This document shows positions 1-11,198 of a stretch of 64,000 nt of DNA, in pieces. Every line of letters begins with the position of its first letter. Within the stretch, counting starts at the first letter, position 1. The DNA comes from Lumbricus terrestris (lineage: Eukaryota; Annelida; Clitellata; Crassiclitellata; Lumbricidae). Made by a program: the position numbers and the translations under genes. The notes under the pieces are model-generated. The model saw only the letters and a list, made by a program, of their open reading frames with translations, had not been told where the DNA came from and made no database searches. The stretch is from the NCBI GenBank assembly GCA_949752735.1, contig OX457036.1, forward strand, positions 3,126,539-3,190,538. Direction: 5' to 3'.

Positions 1-1710
1 ACTTGGATCTTGTTCATTTTTCAATGAACTGATCGAGTGAGATCCTTCTACATGTAATAGGATGGAATTATTGGCGTCATTCCGGTAAGGGTCGGCTTTT
101 ACGGGGTTTTCTCACAACGGCATTATTATTTTATCTGGTGATGCTATGTACAAAATGTAGTCAAAACCACATATTATTGCCATCAAGGTAGGCCAATACA
201 AGCACCTGAACGACATTTTTTACGAATTTTTAAAAATCTTTCAAACGCATTGCCTAATCTCATATTTGCTTACCTATATCGGAAGTCGCGGTGATATGTG
301 CCGTGGTACAATTATTATATTGCAACCGTTTTAGTGAACATAACCGGATTGGCCCTGGATTCGCCTCATAATTTATAGTGAGCGATTTTCCTCAAATCTA
401 TAGTTATGGCATAATCGAGCGGTCAGGTGCTATGTATACCAGAACCTGTACGCGATGGTTTAACCAACGTTAAACAAGAATCTCAGGCTAGGATGAGTTT
501 AACTTAAGGGCTCATATCCGCATCGAAATATATCATTACTAAAAGAAACTTAAATTTTCCCTAGCTCTCGGACAACGTCGCATAGAACACCCGGAAAAGT
601 TCGCCTGGCTACGCCATTGAAGGTGTTCAAGAGAGCAGTTTGGGTAACCTATCACCCGTTGCATTTTTGTGTCAATTGTGCAGAGCCAAGGCCACTTTGA
701 AAAGTGAATGATTACATTTTCCTATGAAGTTGATCGTGCAGTTAATCGTGCAGTTAATTATAATCGTTCAGCCAATCGTGCAGTTGTCCACACTTCGGTG
801 TACCTTAGTAATAGCGATAATAAAACAGCGTATACATGTAGTTGAAACTGCGGTCACAAAATAACGAGGAACATAATCGCGATCGGTTGTTCCTACAATT
901 TATGTCCGTTCTTTTAACGATAGGCAGCCAATCGTCCGACTATCTTTATGTTCGTATATCCGATCAATTAATTTTTAATGAAATTCTCGAACTACAAACT
1001 GAAGCTTATCCTTGTTTGTCTAATCAAGAGAAATTCGTATAACATGTGTGAAACATGGTTCTGAATTTGAGAAGAGTTTTTAAATCAAAGATCGTCCGAT
1101 CCTACATCAAACCCTATCCATTTAACGTACAATAATGAGATTATAATTATAACAATATTGTTGTAATATAACTATATTGCGGAGATAGTTTTGTACAGTT
1201 TCTTTAAAATTGTTTTTAATATTTAGACAGTTGTTGTATCATGTGCAAACACAAGAGGAAATAACATTGAGCCTTTCGTATAAATTGTCTATCTATAGTG
1301 CATATTTAAACCATTTAAAAGGTGTATAAGGTAAACTTTCAAACGTCGAGTAATAATAATACCGCTACAACCCTAAACTGTGGTAGCGCCAATCATAAAC
1401 GTATAATACACCGTGATTAAAAAATGTAAGCCAAATTGTTTTTCATCTATCTCTAATACCTGACAACATAATTTATCGAGCTAAAATTTTCCAAATATTT
1501 AGAGAATTGGACCAAGAATATGATTACAAAATTTCATGAGATAAAGTTGAACTAATAAAAAGATATGAATCTTTCACTATCATATGCCGAAATTTCAGTT
1601 TACAAGCAATTTTGGCAGCCACAAGATGTCGCTGCGCAAAGAAAAAAACATAATGTACTACGGAATGGTCAAAATATTACAAGATACACCTAGCACAACG
1701 GGAGACTTCA
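1..1710. other. AT-rich stretch without recognisable gene
   Basis: No coding frame longer than about 70 codons, no RNA gene and no mobile-element end is visible. The only recurring motif is AAAAGGTGTATAAGG near 1318, one of many AAGGTGT sites in the window. The sequence also has a short run of CAGTTAATCGTG-like repeats around 738-785. Confidence 0.6.
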
Positions 1711-1815
1711 GTTAACGAACGGTGTCATTGTGTGATAACAGGAATCACTAGCGTCACCATCCTAATTTATCCAGACTGGACTGGCACAACAAAGGTCAGA
1801 GCAGTGGCTGAGTTA
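1711..1815 (+). repeat. Dispersed ~100-bp module M, divergent copy
   Basis: A diverged copy of a module found at least 14 times here. Recognisable pieces in order are GTTAACGA, GGTGTCATTGTGTGATAACA, CACTAGCGTCACC, TTTATCCAGACTGGACTGGC and GCAGTGGCTGAGTT. The order and spacing match the better copies at 20128, 43813 and 51217. The function is unknown. The neighbouring sequence shares little with other copies, so the module is the conserved part. Confidence 0.6.
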
Positions 1816-2370
1816 TCTAGCTCTGACCGCTATGACCTCAAATTCATTGAATAATGAGCGAAATAATGGATTCGATATTTCAAACCCACTCTGTTCTGCG
1901 ACCAAGTCCCACGGAACCGCCACCGAAAATTTTAACGGGTACGAAATTGTTGGGTGGCATCCAATCTATGAGCAAGCATCTAGTGTGGCGATGGATCTCA
2001 CAAGCTGAATTCATTGAAAAACGTGTAAATAATTTGCATTTGATATATAATCGTTTTTCATTCAGTCTTTCATTCATTCATTCTAATTCAAGAATATATA
2101 AATTAAAATAGCGCCTCATCGAAAGGTCGACACATGAGCGATTGATAGTCGAACAGTAACAGTCGTTCAGTTTAAGATAGTCGCATTTTAAAAACACCGC
2201 GCTGCACTACACACCTTTATATGACTTGCCACCAATGCCATAATAATTTACGGTATGCGCTCATTAATAAAATTGATTGTTATGTATCCTGATAATTGTG
2301 TGAACAGAGGCTGTAGTTGTCCGCGACAAAAATAACTGTCACTTCGAGTTTGCCATCATCAATATTATTT
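1816..2370. other. Unassigned AT-rich sequence
   Basis: No gene or mobile-element end recognised. The short open frames on both strands here overlap each other and have no family features. Confidence 0.5.
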
Positions 2371-2994
2371 ACTAGCTGGGGTACCCGGCGTTGCCCGGGA
2401 AATTTAGGATAGGACCCGCTCCCAGCCACAACCACACCACTCTCCACCGCATCACACCCCCACACCACAACACCCCACCACACTCCGTCCGACCTCCACC
2501 GGTACGCCAACGTGAAATTTGGTTTTGGAAAAATTCCCCCATCCCCCACACCCCTCCCCACCTTCACCCCCAATCCCACCCCACCTCCATTCCCCACCCA
2601 CCTATGCCCCAGCCGGCCCCTGCGGGCCGAGGTGTGGGCTGAGTAGAGGCGAGGTGGCCCGCGTAAAAATCTGTCTAACTTTAAAACTATGGCAAGGGAT
2701 TGGAAATTTATAGCGAAAATTAGGGTTTTCGCAACATCCCCACCGTGGCCCCATGGTGGTAGAGATTCGACAACCACTCCACCGGGTTGCTCTGATGGCC
2801 CTCTGTCTAGATACAGAGTTTCAGAGTAATTACTGAAAAAAAGTGGGGGAAATTTGGGGGTTTCGTTCCCCACCCTGGCCCCCCCATGTTGGTAGAGAAT
2901 CGCCAACCCCTCGTTGGGGTGTCTCATGCCGAGACCTACACAGTAGTGAAGGTTTGGAGTGAAAAGCTCAAAAACTGTGGAAATGCATCCCGGT

Positions 2995-2996
<2 letters not shown>
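2371..2996. repeat. Unclassified C-rich interspersed repeat
   Basis: It starts with ACTAGCTGGGGTACCCGGCG followed by TTGCCCGGGAAA, a terminus type I associate with old interspersed repeats in invertebrate genomes. It ends directly in a GACA microsatellite. The interior is unusually C-rich (CCACACC and CACCC runs). The piece around 2468-2515, with CCCCACCACACTCCG and CACCGGTACGC, recurs at 43085-43125, so the repeat is multicopy. The 215-codon open frame on the minus strand through this repeat shows no domain features and is probably an effect of base composition. Confidence 0.4.
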
Positions 2997-3536
<540 letters not shown>

Positions 3537-4340
3537 TTGCTAGCTAACTATCTAATCATTGCAGAGTGTTTCCACGGATATATCGTTTTTTGAAAATGCC
3601 AAATATATATATTTTCAATTCAAAGCTATTTACAGGTGTTTTCACAGACCGTAATATAATTCGTTTTTCACGTGTTTTACGATATCCTTTGACTGTCAAC
3701 GCCTTCAAGGTCTAACTTAATGTTGTTTCATATAATTATAATAAAGGTTGAATGATTAGTGGACCTAGGCTTAGCGAATAGCGATATTCTTACGGCACAA
3801 CAATTCAGAGTGGCAGCGGTGATATTATGCTTATAAATAATTGAATGAATGAATATTTCAGCTCCAAGCGCAGCATTTTAGGTAGCGACAAGCATTTTCT
3901 ATCATCAGAGAACATGATGGCAGAAGGATTATGAAATGTGGCGCATGATAAATGTATAATGCATAATATTAAAAATTATGTTGAAACCTTTTTGACGGGA
4001 AATGTCGTTAAAAATAAAGTTCATGTAAATAGCAAAGGCAACATTTACCTAAGAAACATTAAGGTCTGTGAATTATTCTGCTGATTTATGAAGTGATTGG
4101 TATAAATTTATTTCAGCGCATTCTTCACTTGATCAGTGGCCTTTGATCGAGTGATGCTTTGCGTGTGAGCTATTGATATAACCAGGCGAAAACCAATATG
4201 TAGTATTCGAATCTAACAGCTTTGCTGCATCGATCTACGAGAACTTTATCTTTAAGTTTCAAGTGAGTAATAGGATTGGTTTCTTCAATTAGCTTTTTCT
4301 TTCAATGTCGTTGGAGACCGCTGTGTTTAGCAGACTGCAT
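3537..4340. other. Unassigned AT-rich sequence
   Basis: No gene recognised. It contains an ACAGGTGTTTTCACAGACC site followed by TTTTACGATATCCTTTGAC at about 3690, the same order of pieces seen near 25025-25100. Confidence 0.5.
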
Positions 4341-4349
4341 ACTACATAA

Positions 4350-4787
4350 GGTTCGCCTAAGGTTCGCCTAGCTCCTCTGCAATCTGTACTCAATGCCGCT
4401 GCTAGGCTCATTGCCCGTCTTCCTCGATTCTCCCACATTTCTACATTCATGACTGAACAACTTCACTGGCTTCCACTCTCGGCCCGTATTCAATTTAAAG
4501 TCCTGATTTTGGTCCTTAAGTCTCAAATGGGTCTTGCTCCGAAGTATCTGTGTGATCAGATACATCGCCCCCTTTCTGCCACTTCACTGCGTCCTCTTAG
4601 GTTCTCTGATCGGCTTGACCTCTTTGTCCCCCGAGTCAGGACTGCCATGGCTCAATCCAGATCATTTGCCTGCATTGGTCCCTCCCTATGGAATGGGCTT
4701 CCCCTATCAGTTCGCTCTGCCATTCTCTCTGGTAGTGTATCCTCGTCTTTCTCTCGTCTAAAAACGTGTCTTTTTTCTCGGAGTTAA
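4350..4787 (+). pseudogene. LINE reverse transcriptase C-terminus
   Basis: An open frame from 4350 to a stop at 4785 encodes the end of a LINE reverse transcriptase (thumb and C-terminal region). Readable motifs are LQSVLNAAARLIARLPRF, LHWLPLSARIQFKVL, QMGLAPKYL, SLRPLRFSD and GPSLWNGLPLSVRS, then a final FSRLKTCLF. This order is characteristic of L2/CR1/Jockey-type elements. The catalytic palm with its DD motif is missing because the copy is 5'-truncated. It is a dead fragment, although the part kept is free of stops. Confidence 0.85.
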
Positions 4788-4818
4788 ACGCACTGGGAGC
4801 GCTTCTGAAAGGCTCTTG

Positions 4819-4916
4819 ATGGATCCGATTTGACCAGGGTCTATGACAACATAGGCTGTTACCCTGGACAGAAATTTGCTCGGCGTATTACAGCACTTAA
4901 GAGCATTTATTCAACG
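4819..4916 (-). mobile_element. Short retroposon SINE-B with 13-bp target duplication
   Basis: A 98-bp insertion in the LINE tail, flanked by perfect 13-bp direct repeats TGAAAGGCTCTTG at 4806-4818 and 4917-4929. Read on the minus strand it runs GCTGTAATACGCCGAGC, AAATTTCTGTCCAGGGTAAC, TTGTCATAGACCCTGGTC, AAATCGGATCCAT, with an ATCC-type 3' end. A long exact duplication and a microsatellite-like 3' tail point to target-primed retroposition. GGTCAAATC resembles a Pol III B box one base short. It may be a tiny SINE or a truncated LINE tail. Confidence 0.75.
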
Positions 4917-5009
4917 TGAAAGGCTCTTGCTGCGAGAAGCGCTTTATAAATGGTCAGATAAGATAAGATAAGATACATAGCTTCTTTTTATGCGATTTAG
5001 AGGTGTTTA

Positions 5010-5640
5010 AGTAGACGCTATGACGGCAGCAGTTGCGCTGTGAGGTATGGGGACGATAGGAGAATGGCTCCAGATAATGACTGGAGTGCGACAATGATGC
5101 GTTTTGTCACCATTATTTTTTGCACTGGTGGTAGACTGTGTGATGAAGGAAGTAACAAAGGATAACAACGCCCGAGTGCTATGGATAAACGGAGGCAGAT
5201 TGAGAGATGGATAGATACAGATATAGATAAAGACTTTACCGATGACATTGATCTGCTGGATAATACATGGAATGGAATGAAGGCACTGACATCCACAGTT
5301 CAGGAGGAGGCAGCAAAAGTGGGTTTGGCCAGAAATACAAAGAAGACAAAGATCATGAAGATTGGAAAATGGCAAGGAACCGAAAAGATCAAGATAGAGA
5401 ACAAAAAGCTGGATATGGTGGACACCATTTGATATATCGCAAGCTCATTCAAAGCGGATGGTATCTGTGATAAAGAAACAAGCAAGCAAATAGGAAGAGC
5501 AAATGCAGCATTTGGAAGATTGGTGCAGATCTGGAAAAAGTGGATGCAGCATGCGAGTCAAAATCCGATTGCACGATGTGGTGGTGGTGAGTACACTACA
5601 GTAACTGTATGGAGCGGCGAGGTTTGCTTAGCAAGAAAAC
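5010..5640 (+). pseudogene. LINE reverse transcriptase fragment, degraded
   Basis: Pieces of a reverse transcriptase palm and thumb in shifting frames. Readable segments are a CVLSPL-like LSPLFFALVVDCVMKEV, DFTDDIDLLDNTWNGM (the FADDIALL catalytic box, with both aspartates kept), VGLARNTKKTKIMKIG, then FKADGICDKETSKQIGRANA. This order is that of the RTE/BovB-like and related LINE reverse transcriptases. Stops and frameshifts break the frame, and an in-frame insert of ATAGAT repeats precedes the DD box. It is a dead remnant of a different family from the LINE end just upstream. Confidence 0.8.
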
Positions 5641-5811
5641 CGTTGCTGCAGATACGATGAATTTAATGTGGCTATTTCTTAGCCAAGGTTTCAGATACGG
5701 CTATCTTACTTTATACCAGGGTGTAGCATTGGCATACATTGCCCACTATCATGGTCCTAACTAAAACTGTGACAAAATTGTCAGCTACGGTCTTTTCGCT
5801 AAGCACGGCAT

Positions 5812-6700
5812 TAGGATGGATGGATCCGATTTGACCAGGGTCTTTGACAACGGTTGTAGGACATTAGCCCCCTGGACACTATTCCCCCCGGACATTATCC
5901 CCCCGGACATTAGGCCCCAGACATATTCCCCCCGATTTTGCGTAGGACATTAGCCCCTCCCGGACAAAGTCCCCCCCCTAGGTGCAAATCGTAGAATAAT
6001 GCCGTAACCAATAAGACTTGTCACTGGCATTCACATGCAAACGAAAGTACTTAGTGTCATTTAGGTCCTAATTGTATCAATAGCCCTATAGACTTAGATT
6101 TGAAATGTACGAATAGGAATCCTATATAGGGCCTATACAGTCTATTTGTTTAGTGTCTTACAGCAAAGGTTTGTTAACGTCAGTTAGGCTACGTCTGTAG
6201 GCTACTTCGCAGACTTAGGCTATTAGCGTTGTTTCCATTCAAAATTAGATTCCATACATTAAAGAAATGAACGAATAGGAATCGTATACAGTAAGTAGGC
6301 CTACTTGTTAGTGTCAGTTATGGCTACAACGACATTTACGTATGAGCTTCGTAGACTTCTTAGCGTCGTTTCAGACCTTTAAAATGTCTTATAATATACA
6401 TATTAAACCTTCAATTAACTTAGTATATTCCTACAGGATTTTAAACTAATGTGTAATGTAGGCTATAGATATTCATTTAACATAGGCCCATTAATTACAT
6501 TTTGTGCATCGCTTTTAGGTAATGACATCATGTACGGGGGGGATAATGTCCTACCCCGGGGGTATAATGTCCGGGGGGCTAATGTTCAGTGGGGCTAATG
6601 TCCGGGGGGATAATGTCCAGGGGGGCTAATGTCCGTTTCCCTTTGACAACAGAGGCCGTTACCCTGGACAGAAATTTGTTTTGGCATACTACAGCACTTA
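5812..6700 (-). repeat. SINE-B copy split by a DNA transposon
   Basis: The two halves of a SINE-B copy lie at 5812-5851 (GGATGGATGGATCCGATTTG onward) and 6641-6690 (through AGAGGCCGTTACCCTGGACA). They are separated by the 789-bp element described next. Removing that element and one copy of CTTTGACAAC rejoins a normal SINE-B sequence. Confidence 0.8.
5852..6640. mobile_element. TIR element, Mutator-like or unclassified, non-autonomous
   Basis: Bounded by a 10-bp target duplication CTTTGACAAC at 5842-5851 and 6641-6650. The left end is GGTTGTAGGACATTAGCCCC and the complement of the right end is GGGAAACGGACATTAGCCCC, so GGACATTAGCCCCC is inverted-repeated. Both ends carry several variant copies of the unit GGACATTA(G/T)CCCCC as subterminal repeats. 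The interior is AT-rich with no coding potential. A 9-10-bp duplication and GG-starting termini fit Mutator-like elements best, but no transposase is present to confirm it. The element at 22327 is related. Confidence 0.7.
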
Positions 6701-7779
6701 GGAGATTTCTTTTGGTATACGGCATTAGGAGCTCTTGAGCTAACGATAAAGTCCGTTCGAGAGAATATAATGCATCCTTATAAATCATTAAAAGGTGTAC
6801 AAGCAGAGCATTGCATTCTTCTATCTGTTGATATAATACAGCCGTTCTAAAGAGGAGGGCCACAGCAGTGAACTCAAAAAGCGGTGGTTAAGATTTTGAT
6901 AACAATTAACTCTATTGTAAAATGAATATCGTCACAGCCACGGCTGATGTGCTGGAACTCTGTACACATCTCAGTAGGCCAAACTGACTTCGAGTGAACG
7001 GTTTGGGACGGTCTGCATAGCTGAGTACAGTAATAAGAGTTTTAAAAAAAACATAAGTTGTTTGTCAGCCAACTGATAGACAACGAAATACGAGATTAAA
7101 CCTATAGTTGTGGGATTGACCTCCATGCATGCAGTGTTCAAGCCACGGAAACCGTCATAGTATGAATAGGAAAATAAACGTTGGAGTCGACCACTGACTT
7201 TGTCCTCTATACTTCATTTTACGCACAAAGTGCAAAAATTCAGTGATCTCGGGAGGGCCACTTGAAATCATCATCATGTTTGACAGCACTGACATAGACC
7301 ATCGATATTCCATTAATATTTTATATGTCGAAAATCCAACTTATATATCATTGCTTCATCCACATTTGATGGTGTGCAAGCACACGGCGACACTGCTGTA
7401 AAATCTGGACACTTGACGATATCCTACGGTTGCAAAGGATATTGGTTGACTTTAGGTGCTGCCCAAGAACTCTATACAGAGGACTGGTTTCTTCTTCTTT
7501 CACCGCCTTGTACACGTTTTTGGGCGATAGTTGGAGTTCCGGAAAATTTCAAATCTTATTGACAAAATAAAAGCATTCAATTATTTACTTCTATGAAAAC
7601 AGATTGACGACTAATTATGTTTGCAAAATAAACAAATACCTTTGGAGATTCAAAACATCATCCTTAGCGATAGAAGCGGAATTTTAAGTGGAGCGCCATC
7701 TATTGCTCAGAGTGAAATCATGACCACAAAATGTTCCCAAGAAACCTATCCTGTTATATAGAATTCTTGAGGTGCTGCC
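6701..7779. other. Unassigned sequence
   Basis: No gene recognised. It contains one AAAAGGTGTACAAGC site near 6788. Open frames here are short, without family features. Confidence 0.5.
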
Positions 7780-7875
7780 TAAATATAATTCGGCATGTAC
7801 ATGTAACTAATATGATTGACATTCCTCCTCTTTCATCCAGTCTTGAGACTGGTATTAATGGAGGAGTACCAAGGT
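7780..7875 (+). repeat. Module M, partial divergent copy
   Basis: Readable pieces are TGACATTCCTCCTCTTTCAT, CCAGTCTTGAGACTGGTATT and AATGGAGGAG. They correspond to the CCTCC..TTTATCCAGNCTTGGGACTGGCA core of the module. The 5' half is barely recognisable. Confidence 0.5.
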
Positions 7876-8142
7876 GGAGTTACTTTTTTATTTTATTATT
7901 ATGTGGTTTTTCCATGGAATCCAATAAACTCTACCCTGCTAGATATATTATCAAAACCATGTGTGATATGGGTGTTAAGACATGTTGCAGATTAATTTTG
8001 AGGGAGGAGAAATACTAAACATTATGCGTAGGCTCCTGGTGGTTTAGTGGGTAGGTGGAAGTCGGTCAGTCGACCCACATGGCTGATGACATGCGCAGAA
8101 GTTGAATTGCAGTAGTCAAATCATTTTTAGTGTGTTAATGAA

Positions 8143-8245
8143 ATCGGATGGATGGATCCGATTTGACCAGGGTCTATGACAACAGAGGCCGTTAAACTGG
8201 ACAGAAATTTGCTCGGCATATTACAGCACGTTTAAGCGCTTTTTT
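8143..8245 (-). mobile_element. SINE-B copy
   Basis: On the plus strand it begins GGATGGATGGATCCGATTTG and continues through GACCAGGGTCTATGACAACA to the TTTGCTCGGCATATTACAGC end. The GGAT run is the complement of the ATCC 3' tail. Target duplications are not clear; TCGGAT occurs on both sides. Confidence 0.75.
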
Positions 8246-8523
8246 TAACATAAAAGTCGGATTGATGAGATCCTGAATTTCTTTGCTGCATCAATCCGAG
8301 AAAAAGGTGTTTAACATCAACGTTTACAATGACGTCGACATAATCTGTTTTTAGGCCATAAACAACGCATGGATTCAGTCATCGACACACTGATAAAGCG
8401 AAAACGATCATAAATTAAAAAGTTCAATCGACAGATTCACGAAATGATCAAAAGATCAAGACTATGAAACGTGGGATAACGTCATAAGATATGGATCAGA
8501 AATCTGAGAGATTTGTGGAGTAT

Positions 8524-8748
8524 AGTAGAGATCCTCAATGGCCGAGTGGGTTGGTAGCCCGCTCGCCACGACGGCGGCCCGGGTTCGATTCCCGGTCGGT
8601 CGGTTTATCAGAGATTAATTTCTCGGATCTTTACTGCGGGTGGCTCGGTCGCAATATAAACGTGGAGTAGCGGTGGTGAAGGATCTCACCCTCAGGGTCG
8701 AAGCCATAAGACAGCCGCTATATAAATATGCGATTACATTTACATTAC
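8524..8748 (+). mobile_element. SINE-C: tRNA-headed SINE inserted in a SINE-A copy
   Basis: The head at about 8528-8605 is tRNA-like, with an A-box-like TGGCCGAGTGGGTTGG and a perfect B box GGTTCGATTCC, followed by GGTCGGTCGG. The body runs to a tail of repeated ATTTACATTAC. The homologous positions in the young units (25786 and 35593) hold an uninterrupted SINE-A, so this is a separate SINE family that landed in the head of SINE-A. I did not find a clear target duplication. Confidence 0.7.
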
Positions 8749-8935
8749 AGTGGTGCAGTGGTGTAGTCGTTGACTTGGAGTCGGATGATTCCACGTTCGA
8801 GTCCATCTCATACCGTTGCGTATGGACATTTAGCATGTCCTTCAATTGCAATTGCTCGTAGGCATCGGCGTGAAACTCCGATGCAGTGTCCGCGCTGTAG
8901 TCTGGAGCGCGTCTGAATAGAGAGCTTGAAGAGAA
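8749..8935 (+). mobile_element. SINE-A copy, head interrupted by SINE-C
   Basis: The rest of a SINE-A copy: GTGGTGCAGTGGTGTAGTCG (A-box region), a B-box-like GTTCGAGTCCATCTC, the body GTGAAACTCCGATGCAGTGT, and a 3' part GGAGCGCGTCTGAATAGAG. It is orthologous to the copies at 25786 and 35593. Confidence 0.75.
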
Positions 8936-9513
8936 GAAAGAACTAAATCAATAAATAAGTCACCCAATGGTTTAGGCTAGTTTTTCGATAAACCCATTCA
9001 ACCTAATTCAAGTCATTCTATTTAATATTGCAGTATTACCACAACAACAGCAACAACAACGACAACAACTACCGTGTCATTAGCAACAGACAGACTAATC
9101 ATGCAGTGCATCTAAATGCATGCAATTCATTCATTCTATCAAACATCGTTTCATGCCATTTGATCAACCGATACCTAAATCAGCAGAACTCAAGAGACTT
9201 GCGAAATTAATCTACACGTAATACACGACAATGATTTTTTCAATACTTGACATTTTTGCCTTGTGTGTAGAATGGAGAGGACGGTGTCTTTAATATACTT
9301 GGAACAACAGAGCGCTTGCAGGTTGTTGCATCGATTATATTTCTCAAAACTCCAATTATTTTTATCTTATTAATGAATTTATCGTCTTTCAATAATGTGT
9401 TTATTATGTCATTTGAACAGCAAAGAAAGGGCAGCATACAAAATAAAATTAATTGGCACTATTTATAGCCTTTGATTACTAGTTTTAAAGGTGTTATATT
9501 TGAAGGAGTTTAA

Positions 9514-10528
9514 CCCTCAGATTACCAGAAATTTTTTGATACACTGAGTACCAGTGGGGTCAAAAATGACCCCAACACAATTTTTCAATAATTTCATTGT
9601 TTTTTGCATTTTTATTAATTGCCAAAAAATAAATAGTAGTAAAGCAATTGGAACATGTTTAGGCTGTTGAAATGAATTAAAAATTTTTATAGTTATAGGT
9701 ATGTTTTTATGTTCAAAGTGTTCGAGTGTTCAATGTCCAAAATTAACATAGAAAATATCCGGTCATTGCAGTTACAGTTTACAGTTCATGCATGTAGGCT
9801 ATACTGGGCATGTTCCTTGCACACATTGCATGTGCAGGCTGCACAGATTATGCTGGCCTTTTATCCTTTTCCCTTGGACAAATGGAACATCGTCTTGTCA
9901 TCCTCTTCGTCGTGTACATTCTCAGTATCTGATCAGCGGTGTCCACTCCACCCTTCGATGAATTGTAGTCCATAATAATGATTGGCTTCTTTGATGGAAT
10001 AATTTATTGTTGTTTATCTCTACCTGACTGTGCATGCTGCTGACAGGACTACAACTTTTCCTTTGTTTGGACAGTACAGCATCAGTGCTGCATCGTCATG
10101 GAAGCCAAAATGGAAGTGAGGGCTTCGCGACCTTTTGTGGTAACAAAATGAGTCGGAAGTTCCTTTCTGCTGAACTTCGTAATTGTGGTGATTTGTCTGG
10201 ATAAATATGTATATAAATTATTATTTTTCTTCAGATAATACTATAGAAAGGATTTATAAACTATAATTATGAATTATTTCAAGGGATACCATTAAAAGTA
10301 TTCAAAAAAGCTATTGGGGTCAAAAATGACCCCACTGGTACTCAATGCTATAAAAGATTGTCAGCGCCCTCTGGTGATAAACAATGGAAATATTAATTGA
10401 TATTTCGATAGAGACTAGGTACATCTTGAAAGTCACAAATTTTAAATAAATTTGCACGAACAGATTTTGCGCAGTGTACAGTCAAAGTGGGCTTGGGGTC
10501 ACTTTTGACCCCGCTGGTACTCGCAGGG
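9514..10528. mobile_element. TTAA-target transposon 1, non-autonomous (1,015 bp)
   Basis: Flanked by TTAA at 9510-9513 and 10529-10532. The ends are CCCTCAGATTACCAG and, complemented, CCCTGCGAGTACCAG. Each end has a palindrome close by: GGGGTCAAAAATGACCCC at 9556-9573, repeated at 10316-10333, and GGGGTCACTTTTGACCCC at 10495-10512. The empty site survives in the paralogous block: GGGATTTAAAGGC at 26562-26574 and in copy 2, with one TTAA. This proves insertion at TTAA with duplication of exactly that tetramer. TTAA with CCCT is shared by piggyBac-type elements, but there is no transposase to classify it. Confidence 0.85.
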
Positions 10529-10661
10529 TTAAAGGCTTACATTGCAATTTAAATCTACGGCACGACTCCGTATTATAATATTATAATAATTACACAAAGC
10601 TGTCCGTCGAGTGTCGCACGGAGCAGATTATTTATTGGCGCAATGTGATGACAGGTTCAAC

Positions 10662-10865
10662 ACATCATCATGAAGCATGCCCTCCTGGGGCGTTGCATGA
10701 TGCGGCAACAAGCTCCCTCCAGAGGGCGCGATCTTCCGCCAACTCCAGAGCCTCGCGTATGCTAATGTTCCGTAGATCTCTTGTGACACAAGAGAGCCAG
10801 ATGTTTCTGGGTCTCCCTCGAGGTCTTTTCCACTGTAGCGGGACAGCCGCTGCAAGGGCCCGTCT
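10662..10865 (-). pseudogene. Truncated LINE 3' coding end
   Basis: A 204-bp insertion relative to the young Z blocks, flanked by GGTTCAAC at 10654-10661 and 10866-10873. On the minus strand one open frame reads WKRPRGRPRNIWLS, RDLRNISIREALELAED and RALWRELVAASCNAPGG. That is the basic RPRGRP..W and DR..WR.L end typical of RTE-like and related LINE proteins. The piece ends almost at the stop codon, so the element has practically no 3' UTR here. It is 5'-truncated and dead. Confidence 0.8.
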
Positions 10866-10971
10866 GGTTCAACGCTAGAACCTATTTCTGGGGTCAGCAT
10901 CAATACCCAGGTTGACTTCTTTGGCTCATAGAAGAAACCCGACGGATCGTTAATCTCACGGATTGTTTGGT

Positions 10972-11198
10972 ATTTGTTTGCATGCGCACTTGTTATAGCG
11001 CCTTTTCCAGCTCTCAAACGCTACTCAGAGGCGCTCCCAACTACAGAGCGGACACTGCATTGGAGTTTCACGGAGAAGCGCTGAGCAATTGCGAGTGAAG
11101 GACTTGCCCAAGGTCCCTACGCGGTGACTCGAGGTGGATTCGAACCTCGAACCTTCCGGCTTCAAGGCAACGACGCCACCACTGCACCACTGCGCCCC
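10972..11198 (-). mobile_element. SINE-A copy
   Basis: Minus-strand SINE-A with B box GGTTCGAATCCACCTCGAGT near 11135, the body GGACCTTGGGCAAGTCCTTC, and tail near 10972. It is orthologous to 27078-27302 and 36885-37109, so the insertion predates the array duplications. Confidence 0.85.

Larger units (their letters stand above)
4341..4984 (+). mobile_element. L2/CR1-like LINE, 5'-truncated 3' end
   Basis: The 3' end of a non-LTR retrotransposon: the last part of the reverse transcriptase frame (4350-4787) followed by a short 3' UTR. The UTR has the stem AGCGCTTCT (from about 4798) and AGAAGCGCT (from about 4934), which pair perfectly over 9 bp, and ends in a GATAA microsatellite tail at about 4956-4976. 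A small retroposon with a 13-bp target duplication sits inside this stem-loop. The tail is related to those at 21945 and 51130 and to the 3' end of the SINE family called SINE-A here. Confidence 0.8.

Noticed and set aside
2280..2927. A 215-codon minus-strand frame
   Set aside because: It crosses the border of an interspersed repeat and unassigned DNA, has odd proline and glycine bias from C runs, and shows no motif.
8030..8100. A tRNA-like GGTGGTTTAGTGGGTAGG sequence
   Set aside because: It has an A-box-like word, but I could not fold acceptor, anticodon and T arms, and there is no B box.
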